A DNA stretch of 64,000 bases from Actinopolymorpha rutila (lineage in GTDB: Bacteria > Actinomycetota > Actinomycetes > Propionibacteriales > Actinopolymorphaceae). This document shows, in pieces, positions 54,649 to 62,097 of this stretch (the stretch's first letter is position 1; each line of letters starts with the position of its first letter). The translations under genes were made by a program, and so were the position numbers. The notes below the pieces were generated by a model that saw only the letters and a list, made by a program, of their open reading frames with translations, was not told the origin of the DNA and searched no databases. The DNA lies in assembly GCF_013407855.1 (NCBI RefSeq), contig NZ_JACBZH010000001.1, positions 1,922,001 to 1,986,000 of the forward strand, in the 5' to 3' direction.

Positions 54649-56128
54649 CCCCGTGCGCCCTCGGACCGGCCCCGGACCCGGGCCGCTGGTGCCCGAACCG
54701 CACCGGCGTCCACCGGCCGGAGTGTGCGGCGGGGTCGACCCGGCGTTGCGGCCCGGCGGCCGCCTCGGGTGCGGGCACGATCTCGGGTGCGGCCTCACCG
54801 GCCGCCACCATCCGGGCGGTCAGCCGTTCCCGCAGTTGGTCCGCGACCTGCCGGTGGGACGTGAGTCCGGCCAGGTTGCGGAGTTCGTACGGGTCGTTGG
54901 CCAGGTCGTACAACGCCGTCTCGACATACCGCGTGCCCGCGGATTCGTTCCAGGGGTGGGCGTCCGGGTCGACGACGTAGTACTTCCACCGGGGCGTGCG
55001 GATCGCGCGGCCCACCTCCGACTCGCTCACCTGGACGAACACCTCCTCCTGCCACTCGGCGCCGGGATCGCGGACCAGCGGCAGGAACGACCGGCCCTGC
55101 ATCTGCTTCGGCACGTCCACGCCGGCGGCGTCGAGCAGGGTCGGCGGCAGGTCGATCGTGCTCACCGGCCTGTTCAGCGCGCCACCGGCGTCGAAGCCCG
55201 GGCCGCGCAGGGCGAGCGGCACCCGGATCGAGGCGTCGTGGCAGGAGCGCTTGTACTCCCCGTTGCGGGTCTTGAAGTGGCTGCCGTGGTCGGAGGTGAA
55301 CGCGAGGACCGTGTCGTCGAGCAGGTCCAGGCTGCGCAGCGCGTCGACCAGCCGCCCGAGTCCCTCGTCGACCCGGCGGATCTGCCCGCAGTAACCACCG
55401 AGGTGCTGGTGTGCCGTGCCGCCCTGTGCCGACAGTGTGGCAAGGTCCGGCGGGAGCCAGCGGCCCTGGTAGCGCTCGGCGTAGCCCTCGGGTGCCGGAT
55501 AGGTGTCCACCTCGTTCTGGTGGTGGGGCTCGATCAGCGACACGAAGAGAAAGAACGGCTGCCGGGTCCCGGACCCGTCCGGGCCGGTCTGGTCGGCGAC
55601 GAACCGGATCGCCGCGTCGAACACCGCGTCCGACCGGTAGCCCGGCAACATCACCGGCTCGCCGTCGTCGTCGAACATCACCGTGCGGTAGGCGTCGGAG
55701 ACGAACTCCAGCACGTTCGCCCCGAGCCAGCTCTGGTAGCCGCCGCGCTTGCCCGGCGGCACCGGCTCCTCGTCGGCGAGGTGCCACTTGCCGATGTATC
55801 CCGTGGAGTAGCCCGCGTCCGCGAAGCAGCTGGCCAGCGTGGGCACGTCGGCGGGGAGGGTACGGCCGTTGCGGAACACGCCGGTGGTGGTGGGGTATGC
55901 GCCGGTCTGGATCGCCGCCCGTGCCGGTGCGCACACCGGTTGCGGCGTACACGCCTGGACCACGTGTGTCCCGGTGCGCGCCATCGCGTCGAAGTTCGGG
56001 GTGAGGTCCAGCGGGTTGCCGTGCACCCCGGTGGTGTCCCAGCGCTGCTGGTCGGTGAAGACGACCACCACGTTGGGCCTGGCGGCAGACGTGCTGTGGG
56101 GGCTGGCGTCGGGGCTGGCGTCGGGCAT
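54629..56128 (-). CDS. Sulfatase (type I, formylglycine-dependent)
   Basis: 499 residues of the alkaline-phosphatase superfamily. The modification site is Cys66-Ala-Pro-Ala-Arg70 (the C-x-P-x-R signature), to be converted to formylglycine. Metal ligands are in VVVFTDQQRWD (Asp26, Gln27) and FTSDHGSHFKTRNG. No signal peptide is present; the N-terminus is PDASPDASPHSTSAARPN, so it is probably cytoplasmic. No sulfatase-maturing enzyme is next to it in the window. ATG 56128 follows GAAGG. It may hydrolyse a sulfate ester or, as some relatives do, a phosphonate or phosphate ester. Confidence 0.9.
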   Translation of the reverse strand: MPDASPDASPHSTSAARPNVVVVFTDQQRWDTTGVHGNPLDLTPNFDAMARTGTHVVQACTPQPVCAPARAAIQTGAYPTTTGVFRNGRTLPADVPTLASCFADAGYSTGYIGKWHLADEEPVPPGKRGGYQSWLGANVLEFVSDAYRTVMFDDDGEPVMLPGYRSDAVFDAAIRFVADQTGPDGSGTRQPFFLFVSLIEPHHQNEVDTYPAPEGYAERYQGRWLPPDLATLSAQGGTAHQHLGGYCGQIRRVDEGLGRLVDALRSLDLLDDTVLAFTSDHGSHFKTRNGEYKRSCHDASIRVPLALRGPGFDAGGALNRPVSTIDLPPTLLDAAGVDVPKQMQGRSFLPLVRDPGAEWQEEVFVQVSESEVGRAIRTPRWKYYVVDPDAHPWNESAGTRYVETALYDLANDPYELRNLAGLTSHRQVADQLRERLTARMVAAGEAAPEIVPAPEAAAGPQRRVDPAAHSGRWTPVRFGHQRPGSGAGPRAHGVTDAQP

Positions 56129-56306
56129 GGTGGGACCTTCCTGTCGGTGAACGGAACCGGCAGGTCTGAACTATCACCACCGTCGGGGCAAGAGGAATCC
56201 ACTGCACACGAACGTGAACAGCGCGAGCACGGCGGGGGCAGGTCGCACCCGCGGCAGGGGATCCGTGCGGAGGCGCGCAGCTCGGACGTCCGTCGGACGC
56301 CGGGGA

Positions 56307-56407
56307 GGTCAGGACGTCGGGTAGGTCAGGACGCCGGGTAGGTCAGGACGCCGGGTAGGTCAGGACGCCGGGTAGGTCAGGACGCGGGGTAGGTCAGGCG
56401 TCGGGGA
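56307..56407. repeat. 17-bp tandem repeat (five clear copies plus one degenerate)
   Basis: Unit GGTCAGGACGCCGGGTA. Copies at 56307-56323 (one change), 56324-56340, 56341-56357, 56358-56374 and 56375-56391 (one change), then a degenerate copy from 56392 that contains the stop codon of the small minus-strand gene. The rest of the 265-base gap between that gene and the sulfatase gene holds no recognisable feature. Confidence 0.92.
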
Positions 56408-56594
56408 GGACCGTGCGGCTGACGTTGACGGGGACGCTCAGCGTCAGGGGCTCGCCGCCGTCGGCCAGCGGGGGCTCGCCGACCACCACCTCGGCGTCGT
56501 CGGCCGCGCCGAGCGCGCGGGCACGAGACGCCCAGTCTTCGATGTCGGCGAGAGTGAGTCCCGATCCGGTCGGGAGACACAAGAACGCGGCCAT
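56394..56594 (-). CDS. Small protein of unknown function (66 residues)
   Basis: Starts MAAFLCLPTGSGLTLADIEDWASRAR and ends PLTLSVPVNVSRTVLPDA. ATG 56594 is preceded by GGGAGG 9 bases away; an ATG at 56603 lies directly on that site and is less likely. The predicted fold is mixed alpha/beta with an acidic middle (AADDAEVVVGEPPLADGGEP). No family recognised. Its stop codon lies in the sixth unit of the 17-bp tandem repeat, so repeat slippage could change its C-terminus. Confidence 0.6.
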   Translation of the reverse strand: MAAFLCLPTGSGLTLADIEDWASRARALGAADDAEVVVGEPPLADGGEPLTLSVPVNVSRTVLPDA

Positions 56595-56666
56595 GCCGCA
56601 CATCCTCCCATCAGACCCTGGCACCTCCTACCCGGACCAGGCGTGGCGGGCCTGGAGGACGTCGAG

Positions 56667-57488
56667 CTACCCGCCCCGGCGGCCGCGCCGGGCATCCCGC
56701 CGGGCCTGGCGGGCATCGCGCAGTGCGTCCCGGCGTTCGGCCCGGGCACCGGCGAGCGCGGACCTGCGCTGGGCCCGGGCCTCGCCGAGCGCCGCGCCAC
56801 GCTGGGCCCGGGCGTCGGCGAGGGCCTCGCGTCTGCCCTCCCGGGCGGCGCGGAACCTGTCGTAGGGCCGGGAGCTCGCCACCCGCAGACCTCCGAGCAG
56901 GGAGAACGCGCGAACCCGCAGCGTCGGCGCGTCGTCGCCGGCCACCTCGTCGACGTCGATCCGGCGGCCACCGAGCAGGCTGAACCCCTCGGTCACCACC
57001 GAGACCCCGGGCGGGACGGTGAGGCTGACGCCCCCGATGAGCGACACCGAGGTCAGGGTGACCTCCGGCGCGTCCAGCTGGGCCTCCCGCAGGTCGAGGT
57101 CGACACCGCCGATCAGCGTCACCGACACCAGGTGGTCGCGCATCCGCCAGCGGCCACCCCGGCGCAGCCCGCCCAGAGGCGTCACGTGCCAGTCGGTGCG
57201 ACCGCGACCCGCGGAGGGGCGTACGGCGGCCTCGGCGGCCTCCTCGGCGCCGACCGGCAGATCGCGGAGGAGGGGTTCGAGTTCGCCGCGGGTGCGTGCG
57301 GTGTAGGAGCGTTCCAGCCGGTCGCTGAACTCCTCCAACGTCAGCCGGCCCTCGCCGCACGCGGAGTTCAGCCGGGTGACGACCGCCTCCCGCTCGGCGT
57401 CGGAGGCCAGGATGTCGGCGCCGCCTGCTGCCGAGTGGGCGGGTCCCGGCTGCTCGGACGGGTGGGGTTCGGGTTGCTGGTCGTTCAT
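56667..57488 (-). CDS. DUF1707 protein with LiaF-like beta domain and Arg/Ala repeat tail
   Basis: 273 residues. A DUF1707 domain at about 25-80 (ILASDAEREAVVTRLNSACGEGRLTLEEFSDRL), then a beta-rich segment (about 105-205) with repeated SLIGGVDLDL, SLIGGVSLTVP and SLLGGRRIDVDE, as in the LiaF/DUF2154 C-terminal domain. A tail of about 60 residues made of 11-residue Arg/Ala repeats (ADARAQRGAAL, GEARAQRRSAL, AGARAERRDAL) follows. LiaF-like proteins take part in cell-envelope stress signalling in Firmicutes (established); here the role is unknown. No membrane helix is seen. Confidence 0.82.
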   Translation of the reverse strand: MNDQQPEPHPSEQPGPAHSAAGGADILASDAEREAVVTRLNSACGEGRLTLEEFSDRLERSYTARTRGELEPLLRDLPVGAEEAAEAAVRPSAGRGRTDWHVTPLGGLRRGGRWRMRDHLVSVTLIGGVDLDLREAQLDAPEVTLTSVSLIGGVSLTVPPGVSVVTEGFSLLGGRRIDVDEVAGDDAPTLRVRAFSLLGGLRVASSRPYDRFRAAREGRREALADARAQRGAALGEARAQRRSALAGARAERRDALRDARQARRDARRGRRGG

Positions 57489-57576
57489 GGCCGCCTTCCC
57501 CGTGCTGTGTCGGGTGGTGGGCCCATCCGTGCGAAGGACCGGGGTGCGTGTCCCGGTCCCGCCCACCGCGCGGACA

Positions 57577-58851
57577 TTATCCCGCCGCACCGACAGGATC
57601 CCGGCGTACCAACAGAATCCCGGCCTGCTCGGCCCGCGCTCCACACCATGCACACCGCGGCCGGGTGAGCAGGCGGTAGGAGAGCGCGGCGACGCCGAGG
57701 CCCCCACCCCACAGGAGGTACGCGGACATGGCCACCCCCATGAACCAGAGCGGAAACCCGTCGGTCTGCGCCGCACCGGCCGGCTGGGAGAGGAGCTGGA
57801 CCAGGCCGGTTCCGAAGTACGCCGTCATCCCGACCGAGACGGCCAGTCCCGGGCCGAGGACCAGCCACCGCGGCACCCGGCGACCGGCGAGGCCGAGCAC
57901 CCAGCGCGGCCAGACCCGTCCGAAGCGGTGGACCTGCGCCAGCGGCAGCAGAGTGCCGGCGAGCGCGAGGGCCACCACGAACGCGAGGCCCGCCACCCTG
58001 CCCGCGGCAGTGGTCGCGGGGGCCGCCACGTGGCTGAACCCGACCATGGCCTGGGCGCCGAACCGGATCACGCACCCGAGAACCGCCGCGTAACCGGCCG
58101 CGAACGCCCACGACGGCGCCCGCACCCCGCTTTCGGTCCCGGACGTCCCGGCGGTCCCGGTGGGCCCGGACGACCCAGCTGGATCGCCGCGCGCCGGCCG
58201 GCCACAGCCCGGACAGCCGTCCCGCAGCCGCCGACCGGCGGCCAGCGCGGTCGCACCCACCAGCACCGCGCCCGCCATGCAGCCGGCCCGGCTGAGCAGC
58301 GCACCCGCGCCGAACGGTACGACTTTGCCCACGAACAGCAGCCCCACCACGTCGAGCAGGAGGAGGCAGGCGGCGGAGGTGATCGCCGCGCTCACGGCCC
58401 AGGCGACCGCCACAACGGCCCAGCCCGCGACCGCTCGAGCTCCGGTGACCCTCGGCCCGGTCGGTCGGTCGTGCCCGGAGACCACACCGAGTGGGCCGAC
58501 GAGCAGGCGGACGGCCAGTGCCACCGCGGCCGCCGCCGCGCACAGAACCACCACCCCCCAGCCGGAGAAGGCGAGCAGATCGGGGCCGATCGGCGGGAAC
58601 CACGGCCGGTGACCGAGTGCCCAGTACGTCCGAAGTGCGCCGTACGCGAGGGCCCATCCGATCACGACCTCTGGCAACCACGCCGACCAGTGGACACCGG
58701 GGCGGGGCGAGCGGGAGGCGGCTTCCGGTCTCCGCCCGAGGTCGGGATCCCGTCGCGGGTGGCCGTCCAAGTCGTCCAGGCCGTCCAGGGCATCCAGCTT
58801 GTCGAAGCCGTCCGCGTCGCGGCGGATTCGCATACCGTCAGGAGTTCGCAT
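57577..58851 (-). CDS. Polytopic membrane protein with Cys pairs, function unknown
   Basis: 424 residues, about eight membrane helices between residues 55 and 400. A cytoplasmic loop holds CPGCGRPARG, and the C-terminus has CAWCGARAEQAG, two CxxC pairs that could bind zinc. The N-terminal 50 residues contain DKLDALDGLDDLDG, coded by short GTCCA/GTCGA repeats at about 58768-58812. No family recognised. It lies 88 bases upstream of the DUF1707 gene on the same strand and may be co-transcribed with it. Confidence 0.7.
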   Translation of the reverse strand: MRTPDGMRIRRDADGFDKLDALDGLDDLDGHPRRDPDLGRRPEAASRSPRPGVHWSAWLPEVVIGWALAYGALRTYWALGHRPWFPPIGPDLLAFSGWGVVVLCAAAAAVALAVRLLVGPLGVVSGHDRPTGPRVTGARAVAGWAVVAVAWAVSAAITSAACLLLLDVVGLLFVGKVVPFGAGALLSRAGCMAGAVLVGATALAAGRRLRDGCPGCGRPARGDPAGSSGPTGTAGTSGTESGVRAPSWAFAAGYAAVLGCVIRFGAQAMVGFSHVAAPATTAAGRVAGLAFVVALALAGTLLPLAQVHRFGRVWPRWVLGLAGRRVPRWLVLGPGLAVSVGMTAYFGTGLVQLLSQPAGAAQTDGFPLWFMGVAMSAYLLWGGGLGVAALSYRLLTRPRCAWCGARAEQAGILLVRRDPVGAAG

Positions 58852-59056
58852 GTCTTCACGCTGGCCGGGGCGGCCCCGGTCCAGCCTCCCTCCCGCGGGG
58901 GAACGGCGTCACCCGCCCGGCCGACCTCGCGGCGGGCGGCCCCCGCCGGGCACCTCGAACCCGCGCGGCGGACCTGCGGCCCGGCCCGGCACCCGCCCGG
59001 CGGTTACCCTGGATGCTTTGGCCGACGAGACCCCGATCGAAGGTGTGCTGACAACC

Positions 59057-61033
59057 ATGGCCGTGGAGTCGCTGTTCCCCCGGCTGGAGCCCCTGCTACC
59101 GGCGGTGCAGAAGCCGATCCAGTACGTCGGCGGTGAGCTGAACTCGACCGTCAAGGACTGGGACTCCACCGAGGTCCGATGGGCGCTGATGTACCCCGAC
59201 GCCTACGAGGTGGGCCTGCCCAACCAGGGCGTGCAGATCCTCTACGAGGTGCTCAACGAGCGTGACTGGATCCTGGCCGAGCGCACATATTCCGTGTGGC
59301 CGGACATGGAGAAGGTGCTGCGGGACAATGCCATCCCGCAGTTCACCGTCGACGGGCACCGCCCGGTCGGGGCGTTCGACGTCCTCGGTGTGTCGTTCGC
59401 CACCGAGCTGGGCTACACCAACCTGCTCACCGCGCTCGACCTGGCCGGCATCCCGCTGGAGGCCCGCGAGCGCACCGACGAGCACCCGATCGTGCTGGCC
59501 GGCGGCCACTCCGCGTTCAACCCCGAGCCGATCGCCGACTTCCTCGACGCCGCCGTCCTCGGTGACGGGGAGGAGGTCGTCCTCGCGATCAGCGAGGTGA
59601 TCCGGGAGTGGAAGGCCGAGGGCAGCCCGGGCGGGCGGGACGAGCTGCTGTTCCGGCTGGCCGTCTCCGGCGGGGTCTACGTACCCAAGTTCTACGACGT
59701 CGACTACCTCCCCGACGGCCGGATCAAGCGCGTTGCCCCCAATCGCAGCGGCGTTCCGTGGCAGGTCGTCAAGCACACGCTGATGGACCTCGACAAGTGG
59801 CCCTACCCCAAGCAGCCGCTGGTCCCGCTGGCGGAGACCGTGCACGAACGCTTCTCGGTGGAGATCTTCCGCGGCTGCACCCGCGGCTGCCGGTTCTGCC
59901 AGGCGGGGATGATCACCCGGCCGGTACGTGAGCGCAACATCTCCACCATCGGCGAGATGGTGCAGAAGGGCGTGGAGGCGTCCGGCTTCGAGGAGGTCGG
60001 CCTGCTGTCGCTGTCCAGCGCCGACCACTCCGAGATCGGTGACGTGGCGAAGGGTCTCGCCGACAGGTACGACGGGAGCAACGTCTCCTTGTCACTGCCG
60101 TCGACGCGGGTCGACGCGTTCAATGTCACCTTGGCGAACGAGCTTTCCCGCAACGGCCGCAGGTCCGGGTTGACGTTCGCGCCCGAGGGCGGCAGCGAGC
60201 GGATGCGCAAGGTCATCAACAAGATGGTCAGCGAGGACGACCTCATCCGCACAGTCGCCACCGCCTACGCCAACGGCTGGCGGCAGGTGAAGCTCTACTT
60301 CATGTGCGGGCTGCCGACCGAGACCGACGAGGACGTACTCGCCATCGCCGACCTGGCGCAGCGGGTGATCGCCACCGGTCGCGAGGTGTCCGGTCGCAAC
60401 GACATCCGGTGCACGGTGTCCATCGGCGGGTTCGTGCCCAAGCCGCACACGCCGTTCCAGTGGGCCGCCCAGGAGTCCTGGGAGAACGTCGACGCCCGGC
60501 TGTCCAAGCTGCGGGCCGCGATCCGGAGCGACCGGAAGTACGGCAAGGCGATCGGGCTGCGCTACCACGACGGACAGCCCTCGGTGGTCGAGGGACTGCT
60601 GTCCCGCGGTGACCGCCGCGTCGGCCGGGTGATCCGGGCGGTGTGGGCCGACGGCGGCCGGTTCGACGGCTGGAGCGAGCACTTCTCCTACGACCGGTGG
60701 GTGAAGGCGTGCGAGGAGGCGCTGGCCGGCGAGCCGGTCGACCTCGACTGGTACACCACCCGCGAACGCGGCGAGGCCGAGGTGCTCCCGTGGGACCACC
60801 TCGACGCCGGCCTGGACCGGGAGTGGCTGTGGGAGGACTGGCAGGACTCGCTGGACGAGGTGGAGGTCGAGGACTGCCGCTGGACGCCGTGCTTCGACTG
60901 CGGTGTCTGCCCGCAGATGGGTACGGAGATCCAGGTCGGCCCGACCGGGCAGAAGATGCTGCCCATCGTGGGTGTCTCGCAGGCCAGGCAGGCCGACCTC
61001 CTCGCCCCGGCCGGCAGCCGCGACTCCGGCTGA
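59057..61033 (+). CDS. B12-binding-domain radical SAM protein, TIGR03960 family
   Basis: 658 residues. An N-terminal cobalamin-binding-like domain (about 30-200) precedes a radical SAM domain with the iron-sulfur Cys274-x3-Cys278-x2-Cys281 (RGCTRGCRFCQAGM). A C-terminal Cys motif (CRWTPCFDCGVCPQMG) comes near residues 610-626. Homologues start with VESLFPRLE, matching ATG 59057. A TACCCT box at 59005-59010 gives a leader of about 40 bases. It stands upstream of DUF2344 and rne, the conserved order; a role in RNA or ribosome maturation has been proposed for such pairs but is not established. Confidence 0.92.
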   Translation: MAVESLFPRLEPLLPAVQKPIQYVGGELNSTVKDWDSTEVRWALMYPDAYEVGLPNQGVQILYEVLNERDWILAERTYSVWPDMEKVLRDNAIPQFTVDGHRPVGAFDVLGVSFATELGYTNLLTALDLAGIPLEARERTDEHPIVLAGGHSAFNPEPIADFLDAAVLGDGEEVVLAISEVIREWKAEGSPGGRDELLFRLAVSGGVYVPKFYDVDYLPDGRIKRVAPNRSGVPWQVVKHTLMDLDKWPYPKQPLVPLAETVHERFSVEIFRGCTRGCRFCQAGMITRPVRERNISTIGEMVQKGVEASGFEEVGLLSLSSADHSEIGDVAKGLADRYDGSNVSLSLPSTRVDAFNVTLANELSRNGRRSGLTFAPEGGSERMRKVINKMVSEDDLIRTVATAYANGWRQVKLYFMCGLPTETDEDVLAIADLAQRVIATGREVSGRNDIRCTVSIGGFVPKPHTPFQWAAQESWENVDARLSKLRAAIRSDRKYGKAIGLRYHDGQPSVVEGLLSRGDRRVGRVIRAVWADGGRFDGWSEHFSYDRWVKACEEALAGEPVDLDWYTTRERGEAEVLPWDHLDAGLDREWLWEDWQDSLDEVEVEDCRWTPCFDCGVCPQMGTEIQVGPTGQKMLPIVGVSQARQADLLAPAGSRDSG

Positions 61034-61085
61034 CCGACCGGCCGGTCGGCTGAGCCAGGCTGACCGGCCGCCACGGGCTGACCGA

Positions 61086-61091
61086 TAGGGT
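61086..61091 (+). promoter_or_regulatory. -10 box for the DUF2344 gene
   Basis: TAGGGT ends 10 bases before ATG 61102, so the transcript would have a leader of only a few bases. Confidence 0.45.
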
Positions 61092-61101
61092 CTGCGGCGA
61101 G

Positions 61102-61896
61102 ATGAGCCGGACACCGAAGCCACCCGACCGAAACACCCCGCCGACCGTGCAGCGGTTGCGCTTCCGGTACGCCAAGCGGGGGCGGCTGCGGTTCACCAGC
61201 CACCGCGACTTCCAGCGAGCGCTGGAACGTGCCGTCCGCCGGGCGGGCGTACCCATCGCATACTCCGCCGGCTTCAGTCCGCATCCGAAGATCTCCTACG
61301 CGGGCGCCGCGCCGACCGGGGCCGCCAGTGAGGCGGAGTACGCCGAACTCGGTGTCGCTGTGCGTTGCGACCCGCAGGCGCTGCGTACCGGTCTGGATGC
61401 CGCGCTGCCCGACGGGCTGGACGTACTGGAGGTCGTGGAGGCAGGCCCGGGCGCGCTGGCGGACCGCCTGCAGGCGTCGTTCTGGGAGATCGCCTGCCCG
61501 CTGGAGGCGGCCGACGACCTGGCCGCGGCGGTCGAGGCGTTCCTCGCCCGCGACGTGGTGGAGGTGGAACGCCTCACCAAGAACGGACTTCGCGTATTCG
61601 ACATTCGGGACGCCGTCCGGCGACTCGACCTGGCTCGGCCGGAACCGGCCGGGGGCGCACCGTCCGGCGGAGCGACCGACCTCTCGATTCCTTGTGCGAT
61701 ACTGCAGGTGGTCGTGCGGCACGGAACGCCCGCTGTGCGACCCGACGACGTCCTCGCTGGGCTCCGCCTGGCGTCAGGGCTCGAGCTTCCGCCACCACAT
61801 CGCATGACCCGGCGGAGCCAGGGCCCGTGGGACGAGGAGTCCGGCACCGTGGGCGACCCGCTGGCCCCCGACCGCGACGCTTCCGTCACCTCGTGA
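61102..61896 (+). CDS. DUF2344 protein, TIGR03936 family
   Basis: 264 residues. Begins with VQRLRFRYAKRGRLRFTSHRDFQRALERAVRRAGVPIAYSAGFSPHPKISYAGA, the family signature, which in some bacteria is the C-terminal part of the neighbouring radical SAM protein. Here it is a separate gene 68 bases downstream. The last 60 residues are variable. It likely works with the radical SAM protein (inferred from gene fusions in other species). Confidence 0.9.
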   Translation: MSRTPKPPDRNTPPTVQRLRFRYAKRGRLRFTSHRDFQRALERAVRRAGVPIAYSAGFSPHPKISYAGAAPTGAASEAEYAELGVAVRCDPQALRTGLDAALPDGLDVLEVVEAGPGALADRLQASFWEIACPLEAADDLAAAVEAFLARDVVEVERLTKNGLRVFDIRDAVRRLDLARPEPAGGAPSGGATDLSIPCAILQVVVRHGTPAVRPDDVLAGLRLASGLELPPPHRMTRRSQGPWDEESGTVGDPLAPDRDASVTS

Positions 61897-62097
61897 GTGA
61901 CAGGAGCCGTTGACGCGGTTGGGACGCCGACCCGGGAGCGGCGCCGTGGCGAAGGCGCCGTCGCGGTTCCGATGCGAAGCCACGGCTCGCGGTCGGGACT
62001 GACAAGCGACTTACGTCGGAGCCGCCTGCGGGTGGCCCCGGCGACCGACACGGGCCTCCGCGCGGCTCACCAGCCCGGGGGCTGACAGGAGACAGAC

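Noticed and set aside
58865-58880. CCGGGGC-G-GCCCCGG palindrome upstream of the multi-helix membrane protein
   Set aside because: At this GC content a short GC-only dyad is expected by chance, and no T-run or promoter is attached.
61897-62085. 62-codon frame in the rne leader
   Set aside because: Composition is that of GC-rich non-coding sequence, the ribosome site is poor and nothing in it is recognisable; treated as the rne 5' leader.
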